DNA of 64,000 nucleotides from Nocardioides islandensis (GCF_015352455.1 NZ_JADKPN010000001.1:372001-436000); one strand, 5' to 3'; shown: positions 15,118 through 23,239, counted from the stretch's first letter. The notes: generated by a model not told the origin, from the letters alone. Numbers and translations: made by a program.

Positions 15118-17012
15118 GCGCTCTCCTCCACGACAGCCAGGACCTCGCCCGCTGCCACCTGTTGTCCCCTGTGTACGTCGATCGTGGTGACGACGCCGTC
15201 GTACGGCGCGGCCACGGTGTGCTGCATCTTCATCGCCTCGAGCACCAGCACCGGCTGCCCGGCCGTCACGGCCGCCCCCTGCTCGACGGCCACGCTGACG
15301 ACCGTCCCGGGCATCGGCGCCAGCAGGCTGCCGCTCGCCAGCGCGTCGGCCGGGTCGGTGAACCGGGGCTTCCTGGTCAGCCGTGCGTGACCCGTCGGCC
15401 CGTCCACGTCGACCCACTCACGTCCTGGGTCACCGTTGATGGTGACGTCGTACGTCGTCCGGACGCCGTCGGTCTCGAGCGTCACGCTCGCGGGGCTCGC
15501 CGCGACGACCGACGGGTGACGGTCCCACCACTCCACGACCGTCCCGTCGGTGAACTCGACACGTTGGGGCTGGCTGCGCACGTTGCGCCAGCCCACCGGG
15601 ACGCCGCGCTGCACGGTCCGCTCGGCCCCGGCCTTCTCGGCGAGAGCGATCGCGGCCGCCACGCCGTGCTCCACGCTGGTCGAGGAGGGACGAAGTCCCG
15701 TCACGAGACCCTCGGAGAGGAACCCGGTCGACACCTCCCCCGCCAGGAACTCCTCCGACCGCAGCACCGCGACCAGCTGGTCCCGGTTGGTCGTGACGCC
15801 GTGGATCCGGGCCCGCGCGAGGGTGTCGGCGAGCTTGCGGGCGGCGGTCGCACGATCCGGTGCGTGGCAGATCACCTTGGCCAGCATCGCGTCGTAGAAG
15901 GTGGAGACGGTCGAGCCGGACTCGTAGCCCGCATCCACCCGGATCCCCTCGCCCTCCGGGATCTCGAAGCGGGTCAGCACCCCGGACTGCGGCTGGTGGT
16001 CGGCGGCCGGGTCCTCGGCGTACAGGCGGACCTCGATGGCGTGCCCCCGTCCCTCGGTGGTCGAGCCGCCGCGAGGGACGAGCGGCGTGTCGAGACCCTC
16101 GCCGAGCTGCATCGCCACCAGGTCCACGCCGTGCACCAGCTCGGTGACGGGGTGCTCGACCTGGAGACGGGTGTTCATCTCCAGGAACCAGAACCTCGCC
16201 GAGCCCGGGTCGTAGAGGAACTCCACGGTGCCGGCCCCGCGGTAGTCGATGGCGTCCGCTGCCCGGCGAGCGGCCTCGTGGAGCGTCGATCGCACCTCGT
16301 CGGGCAGGTTCGGAGCGGGCGCCTCCTCGACCACCTTCTGGTGCCGCCGCTGGATCGAGCAGTCGCGTTCGCCGAGGACCGTGCTCCCGAAGACCTGGAC
16401 CTCGACGTGACGTCCGCGCTCGACGTACGGCTCGACCAGCAGGGTGCCGTCGCCGAACGCCGACAGCGCCTCCTTCTCGGCCAGGCCGATCTCCCACGGC
16501 AGCTGCTCGAGCGAGCGCACGACCCGCATGCCACGCCCGCCGCCACCCGCGGACGCCTTGACCAGCAGAGGGAAGTCCCCCTCGGTGGGGACGGGCGGCG
16601 CCTCGAGGACCGGCACGCCGGCGGCCCGCATGATCTCCTTGGCGCGGATCTTCGAGCCCATCGCCTCGATCGACTCCGGCGTGGGACCGACCCATGTCAG
16701 ACCGGCATCTTCGACGGCACGGGCGAAGGCGGCGTTCTCGGAGAGGAACCCGTACCCCGGGTGCACGGCGTCGGCTCCCGACCTCAGCGCCGCGTCGACG
16801 AGCAGGTCGCCGCGCAGGTAGGTGTCGGCCGGGGACGACCCCGGCAGCCGGACGGCGACGTCGGCCTCGCGGACGTACGGCAGCCCCGAGTCGGCGTCGG
16901 AGTGCACCGCGACGGTCTCGATGCCCAGGCGACGGCAGGTACGGAAGACGCGTGAGGCGATCTCGGCCCGGTTGGCCACGAGCAGTCTGCTGATCGAGCT
17001 TGTCGAGATCAC
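15114..17012 (-). CDS. Acyl-CoA carboxylase biotin-carboxylase/BCCP subunit (AccA/AtuF/MccA-like)
   Basis: This 632-residue subunit carboxylates biotin with ATP and bicarbonate for the partner carboxyltransferase. The biotin carboxylase domain (about 1-425) shows VANRAEIASRVFRT, the ATP-grasp loop SAGGGGRGMRVV, and EMNTRLQVEHPVTE. The C-terminal carrier domain carries biotinyl K595 in LEAMKMQH. Residues about 431-446 are encoded by a half copy of R2 and read GLVTGLRPSSTS, just after the biotin carboxylase core. GTG at 17012 overlaps the carboxyltransferase stop by 4 bp. Context with AtuA and acyl-CoA dehydrogenases favours a geranyl-, methylcrotonyl- or similar branched acyl-CoA substrate over acetyl-CoA. 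Confidence 0.9.
   Translation of the reverse strand: MISTSSISRLLVANRAEIASRVFRTCRRLGIETVAVHSDADSGLPYVREADVAVRLPGSSPADTYLRGDLLVDAALRSGADAVHPGYGFLSENAAFARAVEDAGLTWVGPTPESIEAMGSKIRAKEIMRAAGVPVLEAPPVPTEGDFPLLVKASAGGGGRGMRVVRSLEQLPWEIGLAEKEALSAFGDGTLLVEPYVERGRHVEVQVFGSTVLGERDCSIQRRHQKVVEEAPAPNLPDEVRSTLHEAARRAADAIDYRGAGTVEFLYDPGSARFWFLEMNTRLQVEHPVTELVHGVDLVAMQLGEGLDTPLVPRGGSTTEGRGHAIEVRLYAEDPAADHQPQSGVLTRFEIPEGEGIRVDAGYESGSTVSTFYDAMLAKVICHAPDRATAARKLADTLARARIHGVTTNRDQLVAVLRSEEFLAGEVSTGFLSEGLVTGLRPSSTSVEHGVAAAIALAEKAGAERTVQRGVPVGWRNVRSQPQRVEFTDGTVVEWWDRHPSVVAASPASVTLETDGVRTTYDVTINGDPGREWVDVDGPTGHARLTRKPRFTDPADALASGSLLAPMPGTVVSVAVEQGAAVTAGQPVLVLEAMKMQHTVAAPYDGVVTTIDVHRGQQVAAGEVLAVVEESA
15675..15720. 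repeat. R2 element, copy C (half copy in the biotin carboxylase gene)
   Basis: About 46 bp match the right half of R2 copy A in reverse complement: CTGGTCGAGGAGGGACGAAG and then TCCCGTCACGAGACCC. After this the sequence returns to carboxylase coding sequence. On the coding strand it encodes VTGLRPSSTS in the same frame as copy A. Confidence 0.8.
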
Positions 17013-18610
17013 GTCCGGAACACCCCGTAACCCCTGGCGCCCTCGATCGGCGCGTTCTCGATGACCGACAGGCAGATGGCCAGCACCGTGCGGGTGTCCC
17101 GGGGGTCGATGACGCCGTCGTCGTACAGCATCCCGCTGAGGAAGAACGGCAGCGACTGCTCCTCGACCGACTGCTCGACGAAGGCCCGCATGCCCGCGTC
17201 GCCCTCCTCGTCGTACGCCTGTCCCCGCGCCTCCGCGGCCGCCCGCGCGACGATCGACAGGACGCCGGCGAGCTGTGCCGGGCCCATCACCGCGGACTTG
17301 GCCGACGGCCAGGTGAAGAGGAAGCGCGGATCGTACGCGCGGCCGTTCATGCCGTAGTTCCCGGCGCCGTACGACGCGCCCATGATCACGCTGAGGTGCG
17401 GGACCTGGGAGTTGCTGACCGCGTTGATCATCTGGGCGCCGTGCTTGATGATCCCGCCCTGCTCGTACTCGGCGCCGACCATGTAGCCGGTGGTGTTGTG
17501 CAGGAAGAGCAGGGGTACGTCGACCTGGTTGGCCAGCTGGATGAACTGGGTCGCCTTCTGCGCCTCCTCGCTGAACAGCACGCCCTGCGCGTTGGCGAGG
17601 ATCCCGATCGGGCGGCCGTGCAGCTTCGCCCAGCCGGTGACCAGCGAGGTGCCGTAGAGCGGCTTGAACTCGTCGAACGGCCGGCCGTTGCCAGGCCCCG
17701 TGCCGTCGCAGATGCGGACGATCACCTCGCGCGGGTCGAACGGCTCCTTGAGGTCGGCCGGGATGAGGTCGAGCAGCCCTTCGGGATCCTCGTCGGGCTC
17801 TGCCCAGCCGTTGGCCGAGGAGGGACGAAGTCCCGTCACGTGACCCGGTGACCGAACCGCCTTCCTCCAGTTGAGCCGGGCCACGATCCGCCGGCCGATC
17901 CGGATCGCGTCGAGCTCGTCCTGGGCGAGGTAGTCGGCGAGCCCGGAGACCCGCGCGTGCATCTCGGCGCCGCCGAGCGACTCGTCGTCGGACTCCTCTC
18001 CGGTCGCCATCTTCACCAGCGGCGGGCCGCCCAGGAACACCTTGGCCTGCTCCTTCACCATGACGGTGTAGTCGCTCATGCCCGGCACGTACGCCCCACC
18101 GGCCGTCGAGTTGCCGAACACCAGCGCGATCGTCGGCTGCCGCCGCGCCGACGCGCGCGTCAGGTCGCGGAACAGCTTGCCGCCCGGGATGAAGATCTCC
18201 TTCTGGGTCGGCAGGTCCGCGCCACCCGACTCGACCAGCGAGATCGTGGGCAGGTTGTTCTCCTCGGCGATCTGCGCGGCCCGGAAGGCCTTCTTCACCG
18301 TCCACGGGTTGCTGGCGCCGCCCTTGACCGTCGGGTCGTTGGCGGTGATGAGGCACTCGACGCCCTCGACCACGCCGATGCCCGTCACCAGGGAGGCCCC
18401 GACGTGGAAGTCCGAGCCCCAGCCCGCCAGCGGCGACAGCTCGAGGAACGCCGACCCCTCGTCGACCAGCAGCTCGATCCGCTCGCGGGGCAGCAGCCTG
18501 CCCCGGGCGTGGTGCCGGTCGACGTACTTCTCCCCGCCCCCGGCCACGGCCTTGGCCACCTCGGCCTCGAGGTCGGCGATCTTCTCCAGCATCGACTCGC
18601 GGTTGCTCAT
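17009..18610 (-). CDS. Acyl-CoA carboxylase carboxyltransferase subunit
   Basis: This 533-residue biotin-dependent carboxyltransferase (beta subunit) transfers carboxyl from biotin to an acyl-CoA. The N-terminal crotonase-like half includes ITANDPTVKGGASNPWTVKK and STAGGAYVPGMSDY. The C-terminal half includes FLHNTTGYMVGAEYEQGGII and GASYGAGNYGMNGRAYDP. This ANDPTVKGG and NTTGYMVG pattern is closest to methylcrotonyl/geranyl-CoA carboxylase beta subunits. Residues 253-267 (PGHVTGLRPSSAN) derive from a half R2 element at the linker between the two halves. The ATG at 18610 is chosen; the frame remains open upstream through the 22-bp repeat array, but that extension has no family similarity. Confidence 0.9.
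   Translation of the reverse strand: MSNRESMLEKIADLEAEVAKAVAGGGEKYVDRHHARGRLLPRERIELLVDEGSAFLELSPLAGWGSDFHVGASLVTGIGVVEGVECLITANDPTVKGGASNPWTVKKAFRAAQIAEENNLPTISLVESGGADLPTQKEIFIPGGKLFRDLTRASARRQPTIALVFGNSTAGGAYVPGMSDYTVMVKEQAKVFLGGPPLVKMATGEESDDESLGGAEMHARVSGLADYLAQDELDAIRIGRRIVARLNWRKAVRSPGHVTGLRPSSANGWAEPDEDPEGLLDLIPADLKEPFDPREVIVRICDGTGPGNGRPFDEFKPLYGTSLVTGWAKLHGRPIGILANAQGVLFSEEAQKATQFIQLANQVDVPLLFLHNTTGYMVGAEYEQGGIIKHGAQMINAVSNSQVPHLSVIMGASYGAGNYGMNGRAYDPRFLFTWPSAKSAVMGPAQLAGVLSIVARAAAEARGQAYDEEGDAGMRAFVEQSVEEQSLPFFLSGMLYDDGVIDPRDTRTVLAICLSVIENAPIEGARGYGVFRT
17811..17853. repeat. R2 element, copy D (half copy in the carboxyltransferase gene)
   Basis: About 43 bp match the same R2 half as copy C (GAGGAGGGACGAAGTCCCGT, then CACGTGACCCGGTGAC), with a few differences in the outer arm. 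The coding strand reads VTGLRPSSAN in the same frame as copies A and C. Confidence 0.75.
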
Positions 18611-18628
18611 CTCCGCCCCTCCCCAGGT

Positions 18629-18765
18629 CGAGTTGCGCCCCCGGTACCGGCGAGTTGCGCCTCCGGCACCGGCGAGTTGCGCCTCCGGTACGCCGACCGG
18701 GCGGACTTCACGCGCAACTCGAGCGTTCCGCAGGCGCAACTCGGACGTGCCGGAGGCGCAACTCG
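18629..18765. repeat. R4 array: 22-bp units, three direct then three inverted
   Basis: Three tandem 22-bp units start at 18629, 18651 and 18673, each beginning CGAGTTGCGCC followed by CCGG. After about 16 bp the same unit follows in inverted orientation, ending at 18721 (partial), 18743 and 18765, as GGCGCAACTCG. The whole is one giant imperfect hairpin with arms of roughly 55-65 bp, inside the reverse-strand operon between the acyl-CoA dehydrogenase stop (18771) and the carboxyltransferase start (18610). Confidence 0.9.
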
Positions 18766-18770
18766 GCCGT

Positions 18771-19889
18771 TCATGCGTACCCCAACAGTCGGGCGGCCAG
18801 GTCGATGAGCACCTCGGTGGCACCGCCGCCGATGGGCAGGATGCGGGCGTCGCGATAATGCCGCTCGACCTCGGTGCCGTGCAGGTACCCCGTGCCCCCG
18901 TGCAGCTGGACGGCCATGTCGGTGACCGCGACCGCGGTCTCGACGGCCGTCTGCTTGGCCAGGCAGGCGGCCGCGACGACGTCCTCGCCGGCGACGTGCC
19001 GGGCGGCGACGGCGTGCACGTAGGTCCGCGCCACCTCGACCTGGCGGTGCATCTCGACGAGCCGGTGCCGGACCACCTGCCGGTCGTTCAGGGGACGGCC
19101 GAACGTCGACCTCTCACGCACGTACGCCGCGGTGAGGGCCAGCGACCGGGCGGCGATGCCGTAGCCGTGCACGGCCAGCGCGATCCGCTCGACCACGAAC
19201 TGCTCGGCGATCTGCGCGAACCCGGAGCCCTCGGCGCCGACCAGGTTCGCCACCGGCACCCGGCAGCCGGCGAGGCCGAGCTCGGCGGTGTCCGAGCAGT
19301 GCCAGCCCATCTTGGCCAGCGTCCGGTCGACGGTGAAGCCGGGTGTGCCCTTCTCGACGACGAGCAGCGACAGCCCACGGGCGCCCGGGCCGCCGGTGCG
19401 CACGGCCAGCGTCACGAAGTCCGCTCGCGCGCCGCTGGTGATGAAGGTCTTGGTGCCGTCCACGACGTACGCATCGCCGTCGAGCCGCGCTGTTGTCCGG
19501 ATCGCCGCGACGTCGGACCCGCCGTCGGGCTCGGTGATCGCGAGGGCGCCGATCTTCTCGCCCGCGAGGGTCGGTCGCACGAAGCGGTCGACGAGGTCGG
19601 TGTTCCCGGACGCGGCGATGTGGGGCAGCGCGATACCGCCGGTGAACAGCGCGGCCAGCAGCCCGCTCGACGCGCCGGACTCGAGCATGCCCTCCATCAC
19701 CGCGATCGAGTCGAGCAGGTCGCCGCCCTCACCGCCCACGGACTCGGGGAACGAGACGCCGAGCAGACCCTGCTTGGCAGCGGCCAGGTGCAGTGACCGC
19801 GGCACCTGGCCGGCGTCCTCCCAGTCCTGGAGGTACGGCGCCACCTCGCGCCGAACGAACTCGGCCGCGGTCTCGCGGAGGGCGTTCAC
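18771..19889 (-). CDS. Acyl-CoA dehydrogenase
   Basis: This is a 372-residue FAD-dependent acyl-CoA dehydrogenase. Recognisable blocks are GALAITEPDGGSDVAAIRTT, VVDGTKTFITSGARADFV, MGWHCSDTAELGLAGCRVP, RSTFGRPLNDRQVVRHRL and the C-terminal AVQLHGGTGYLHGTEVERHY. GTG 19889 overlaps the AtuA-like stop by 4 bp, so it is translationally coupled. The next gene downstream, the carboxyltransferase, is separated by 160 bp that hold the R4 array, the only real gap in this operon. In atu-type operons such enzymes (AtuD-like) oxidise citronellyl-CoA; here the substrate is inferred only from that context. Confidence 0.88.
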   Translation of the reverse strand: MNALRETAAEFVRREVAPYLQDWEDAGQVPRSLHLAAAKQGLLGVSFPESVGGEGGDLLDSIAVMEGMLESGASSGLLAALFTGGIALPHIAASGNTDLVDRFVRPTLAGEKIGALAITEPDGGSDVAAIRTTARLDGDAYVVDGTKTFITSGARADFVTLAVRTGGPGARGLSLLVVEKGTPGFTVDRTLAKMGWHCSDTAELGLAGCRVPVANLVGAEGSGFAQIAEQFVVERIALAVHGYGIAARSLALTAAYVRERSTFGRPLNDRQVVRHRLVEMHRQVEVARTYVHAVAARHVAGEDVVAAACLAKQTAVETAVAVTDMAVQLHGGTGYLHGTEVERHYRDARILPIGGGATEVLIDLAARLLGYA

Positions 19890-21607
19890 AGCAGGACCTC
19901 GGGGATCTCGACGTGCCGCGACCGCGCCCACTCGCCCAGGCCCTTGGCCTGGGGGTCGAAGCGCGTCGACGCGGCCACGCCTCGGCCGAGCAGCCCGTGC
20001 ACCACGACGTTCACACCCCCCAGGTTGGGCAGTGCGTGGACCTCGACGTCGAGCTCGCGGGTCTCCGGCAGCAGCTCGCGCAGGAAGTCCGGCGTCACCG
20101 TCGCGAGGAGCCAGGCCACGCGCGCGTCGTACGACGTCGACCCGTCGTGCGCCACCCACAGCCCCAGGTTCGCGTCGCCGCCCTTGTCCCCGGACCGGGC
20201 GTGCACGAACGTGCCGAGCGGGACTCGCTTCCCGCTCGTCGAGGAGGGCGCGCTGGCAACCGTCGCGAGACCCGGTGACGTGACCTCAGACCTCTCACCG
20301 GGTCTCGTGACAGGCGCTAGCGCGCCTTCCTCGACCAGCGACACGCGGCCGTCGGCGTGGTGGACGGTGTGCCGCACCGCCGACCGGTCGACGTACTCGG
20401 CGCGGTAGACCCCGAACGGCGTGCCGGAACCGGGGGGTGCGGTCATGGTGAAGCCCGGGTACGACGCCAGCGCCAGCTCGACCGCGGCCGACGAGAAGGC
20501 CCGGCCGACGACGTCGGCGGACTCGTCCTGCACCGTGATGCGCAGCAGCGTCGAGGCGTCCTCCTCCCGGTCCGCGTCCTCGCGCGGGAGCGGACCGAGC
20601 GCGGTCGCGATCGACTGCGGGCGCACCCGCTGCCCGAGCTGGGCGCGCACCCAGACGGCCTTCTCCTTGATGTCCAGGCCGGTGAGCACGAGCTCGACGA
20701 CGTTGCGGTAGCCACCCAGCTCGTTGACGCCGACCTTCAGCCGCTCCGGGGGTGCCGACCCACGCACGCCCGAGACGCGCACGCGGTCGGGTCCGTCGGC
20801 CGCGAGGCGGATCGAGGTGAGGTCGGTGGTGACGTCGGGGTTCAGGTACGTCGTGCTCTGCACCTCGTACATCAGCTGGGCCGTGACTGTGTCGACCGAC
20901 ACCATCCCACCGGTGCCGTCGTGCTTGGTGACGACCGACGACCCGTCCGCGGCGATCTCGGCCAGCGGGAACCCCATCGGCAGCGTCGGGTGCGGGATCT
21001 CGCGGAACCCGGAGAAGTTGCCGCCCGTGGCCTGGCAGCCGCACTCGAGCACGTGACCGGCGACCACGGCACCGGCGAGCGCGTCGTAGGCGTCCGGGGC
21101 CCAGCCGAAGTGCGCCGCCGCCGGGCCGACGACGAGGGAGGCGTCGGTGACGCGGCCGGTCACCAAGACGTCGGCACCCTCCGCCAGCGCGGCCGCGATG
21201 CCCCAGCCGCCGAGGTACGCGTTGGCGGTCAGCGCGCCCTCGAAGCCGAGCGCCCGCACGTCGTCGCCGTCGACGTACGCCACCGACGGCGACAGGCCCA
21301 ACCCGGACGCGACCTCGCCGATGCGCGCCGCGAGGCCGGCGGGATTGAGCCCGCCGGCGTTCGACACGATCCTGACCCCGCGTTCGAGGGCCAGCCCGAG
21401 GCAGTCCTCGAGCTGACGCACGAACGTCCGGGCGTACCCCAGCGACGGGTCCTTCAGCTGGTCGCGGCCGAGGATGAGCATCGTCAGCTCGGCCAGGTAG
21501 TCGCCGGTGAGCACGTCCAGCGACCCGCCTTCCAGCATCTCCCGCATCGCCGAGAGCCGGTCGCCGTAGAAGCCGGAGCAGTTCCCGACCCTCAGTGCCT
21601 CAGCCAC
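19886..21607 (-). CDS. Acyclic terpene utilisation AtuA family protein (DUF1446) with R2-derived linker
   Basis: This 573-residue AtuA family protein is required in pseudomonads for growth on citronellol/geraniol; its precise reaction is not established. The DUF1446 domain (about 1-420) shows GNCSGFYGDRL, SNAGGLNPAGLA, LVTGRVTDASLVVGPAAAHFG and GGNFSGFREIPHP. The C-terminal domain (about 460-573) shows LVHARSGDKGGDAN-like sequence (FVHARSGDKGGDANLG). Between them residues about 423-458 are encoded by a full R2 element and read LVEEGALAPVTRPGE and then PSSTSG, replacing the normal linker. GTG 21607 overlaps the TIGR03084 stop by 8 bp. Confidence 0.85.
   Translation of the reverse strand: MAEALRVGNCSGFYGDRLSAMREMLEGGSLDVLTGDYLAELTMLILGRDQLKDPSLGYARTFVRQLEDCLGLALERGVRIVSNAGGLNPAGLAARIGEVASGLGLSPSVAYVDGDDVRALGFEGALTANAYLGGWGIAAALAEGADVLVTGRVTDASLVVGPAAAHFGWAPDAYDALAGAVVAGHVLECGCQATGGNFSGFREIPHPTLPMGFPLAEIAADGSSVVTKHDGTGGMVSVDTVTAQLMYEVQSTTYLNPDVTTDLTSIRLAADGPDRVRVSGVRGSAPPERLKVGVNELGGYRNVVELVLTGLDIKEKAVWVRAQLGQRVRPQSIATALGPLPREDADREEDASTLLRITVQDESADVVGRAFSSAAVELALASYPGFTMTAPPGSGTPFGVYRAEYVDRSAVRHTVHHADGRVSLVEEGALAPVTRPGERSEVTSPGLATVASAPSSTSGKRVPLGTFVHARSGDKGGDANLGLWVAHDGSTSYDARVAWLLATVTPDFLRELLPETRELDVEVHALPNLGGVNVVVHGLLGRGVAASTRFDPQAKGLGEWARSRHVEIPEVLL
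20235..20339. repeat. R2 palindromic element, copy B (full, in the AtuA gene)
   Basis: This element of about 105 bp has outer arms CTCGTCGAGGA / TCCTCGACCAG and an inner stem GCGAGACCCGGTGA / TCACCGGGTCTCGTG. On the coding (reverse) strand it encodes LVEEGALAPVTRPGE, identical over 15 residues to copy A, and ends PSSTSG. Orientation and frame relative to the host gene are the same as in copy A. Confidence 0.9.
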
Positions 21608-22388
21608 GAGACGCCCGCCCCCCACCCGGCGGCCCCGCGAACGCCTGCGCGACGTCCAGCCACGCATCGGCACCCGCACCGACCGCCACCAGTTCGGTGT
21701 CGGCCCGGTGCACCCGCTGGGTGACGAGGAGGCAGAAGTCGTACGCCGGGCCGGTCACGGTCTCCGCCGCGTCCTCCCGCCCCCACGTCCACACCTCGCC
21801 CGACGGCGCGGTCAGCGAGACGCGCGGCTCCTGCGCCGGAGGCTCGAGCCCGCGGGCCCCGAACGAGAAGCGGCGGGTCCGCACGCCGAGGTGCGCGACG
21901 TGCCGGACCCGGTCGGTCACGGCCGGGGCGACTCCGAGCGCGGCGTGCACGTCGAGCCCGTGCGCCCACGTCTCCATGAACCGCGCGGTGGCCATCGAGG
22001 CCGGCGACATGGGCGGCCCGTACCACGGCATCTTCTGCCCCTCGGGCAGCGCCCGCAGCGCGGCCGCCAGCGCCGCGCGGCTCGAGCGCCACCGGGCCAG
22101 CAGCTCGCCGGGAGGTACGGCGCCGCCCGCCAGCGCGGCCGCGTCGACGGCGCCGTCGGGGTCGGTCAGCGCCTCGAGCACCAGCGCGTCCCACGCCTCC
22201 TTGTCGGTTGCGGCTGCCAGCGCCGCCTCGTCGGTCCAGGCGAGATGCGCGATCTGGGTGGCCACGTCCCAGCCCTCGGCCGGCGTCGGTAGTCGCCAGG
22301 ACGCCTCGTCCAGGTCGGCGACCAGGGCCTCCAGCGCGGCGCCCTCGGCGGCGAGGTCGGCCAGCACGCCCTCCAGGAGGGCGTTCAC
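21600..22388 (-). CDS. TIGR03084 family metal-binding protein (DinB/MDMPI-like)
   Basis: This 262-residue member of TIGR03084 belongs to the DinB/maleylpyruvate-isomerase-like four-helix metal-binding fold found in mycobacteria and relatives. Conserved features are LPTPAEGWDVATQIAHLAWTDE near the N-terminus, GPPMSPASMATARFMETWAH with metal-ligand histidines (about residues 124-143), and the C-terminal domain with YDFCLLVTQRVHRADTEL. The function is unproven. It lies between the TetR gene and the AtuA-like gene, overlapping both (4 bp upstream, 8 bp downstream). This arrangement suggests a fixed role in the same acyl-CoA pathway. Confidence 0.8.
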   Translation of the reverse strand: MNALLEGVLADLAAEGAALEALVADLDEASWRLPTPAEGWDVATQIAHLAWTDEAALAAATDKEAWDALVLEALTDPDGAVDAAALAGGAVPPGELLARWRSSRAALAAALRALPEGQKMPWYGPPMSPASMATARFMETWAHGLDVHAALGVAPAVTDRVRHVAHLGVRTRRFSFGARGLEPPAQEPRVSLTAPSGEVWTWGREDAAETVTGPAYDFCLLVTQRVHRADTELVAVGAGADAWLDVAQAFAGPPGGGRASRG

Positions 22389-23005
22389 GAGGCCGACCCT
22401 GGCGCCAGCGCCTGGTCGAGAGCGGCCGCCCAGCGGTCCAGGATCCGCCTGCGCCGGTCGGTGTCGTCGGTGATCGTGTCGGCCAGCCCGAGCCCACGCA
22501 CCAGGTCCAGCGTGGCCTGCACCAGCTCGCGCACGCCGGTCCGCGACTCGTCGGCCCCGAGCAGCTCGACGGTCATCCGGTGCGTCTGCCGGCCGACCCG
22601 CTGCTCCAGCGGCACGACGGCCGCCCGTAGCGACTCGTCGGTGCGGGCCGCGACCCAGAGCTCCAGCGCCGCGGTGAACACCGGCGAGGTGAAGTGGTCG
22701 GCGAGCAGCTCGAGGACGGCGCGGGTACGCCGGTCACCGCGCGGCAGTCCGCGCTCCGCGGCCGCGGCCAGCTCGGCACCCCGCACGTCGGTGACGTGCT
22801 CGACGGCGGCCACCACCAGGTCGTTCTTGGTCGGGAAGTGGTGCAGCTGCGCCCCCCGCGACACTCCCGCCCGCCCGGACACCAGCGTCGTCGACGTGCC
22901 GGCGAACCCGCGCTCCACCAGCAGCTCGACCGTCGCCTCCATCAGCCGCGCGCGCATGGCGCGGGTGCGCTCCTCCTGCGGGACGCGAACGGTGGACGGC
23001 GGCAC
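22385..23005 (-). CDS. TetR family transcriptional regulator
   Basis: This 206-residue TetR-type repressor has an N-terminal HTH with ATVELLVERGFAGTSTTLVS and GVSRGAQLHHFPTKNDLVVA, and a helical ligand-binding domain beyond residue 70. The GTG at 23005 is the most likely start; the frame extends about 26 codons upstream, but the homology begins near residue 10. It is the first gene of the reverse-strand operon, overlapping TIGR03084 by 4 bp. It presumably autorepresses the operon and responds to a CoA intermediate. A 12-bp palindrome at 23038-23049 lies just upstream. Confidence 0.83.
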   Translation of the reverse strand: MPPSTVRVPQEERTRAMRARLMEATVELLVERGFAGTSTTLVSGRAGVSRGAQLHHFPTKNDLVVAAVEHVTDVRGAELAAAAERGLPRGDRRTRAVLELLADHFTSPVFTAALELWVAARTDESLRAAVVPLEQRVGRQTHRMTVELLGADESRTGVRELVQATLDLVRGLGLADTITDDTDRRRRILDRWAAALDQALAPGSAS

Positions 23006-23037
23006 GACGCCATCGTCGCGGCGCACGAACAAACAGT

Positions 23038-23049
23038 CAAGCCTGCTTG
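23038..23049. promoter_or_regulatory. Candidate TetR operator
   Basis: CAAGC-CT-GCTTG forms a perfect short palindrome inside a wider AAACA...TGTTT symmetry, about 33 bp upstream of the TetR start. The position fits an autoregulatory operator for the catabolic operon. Confidence 0.5.
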
Positions 23050-23239
23050 TTTCTTGCTCGGGCCAGCCCGCCGCCCGCCGCAACCCCTGCTGTCACCCGG
23101 TTGACTGGTATAGCCCGTTCGTGTCAATCGCCACCGAAGCGGCCGACGGCCCCCGGCGTCGCGCCTAGCATCCTCTCGGCGAGGGGGTTCGCCGCTTTAC
23201 CCACTTGTGGGGGGACCGAAGGAAAGGGAACGGCCCCCC

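Noticed and set aside
16081..16100. GTGTCGAGACCC in the biotin carboxylase gene as a further R2 copy
   Set aside because: It is an isolated 12-mer encoding the normal sequence GEGLDTPL. No second arm or outer stem is present.
18629..18765. 22-bp repeats as a CRISPR array
   Set aside because: There are no spacers, the units are contiguous, and half are inverted. No cas genes are present.
18611..18823. Upstream extension of the carboxyltransferase frame through the R4 array
   Set aside because: The extension translates the repeats (CASGT/ELRLR-type peptides) and passes into the next gene. The family start fits the ATG at 18610.
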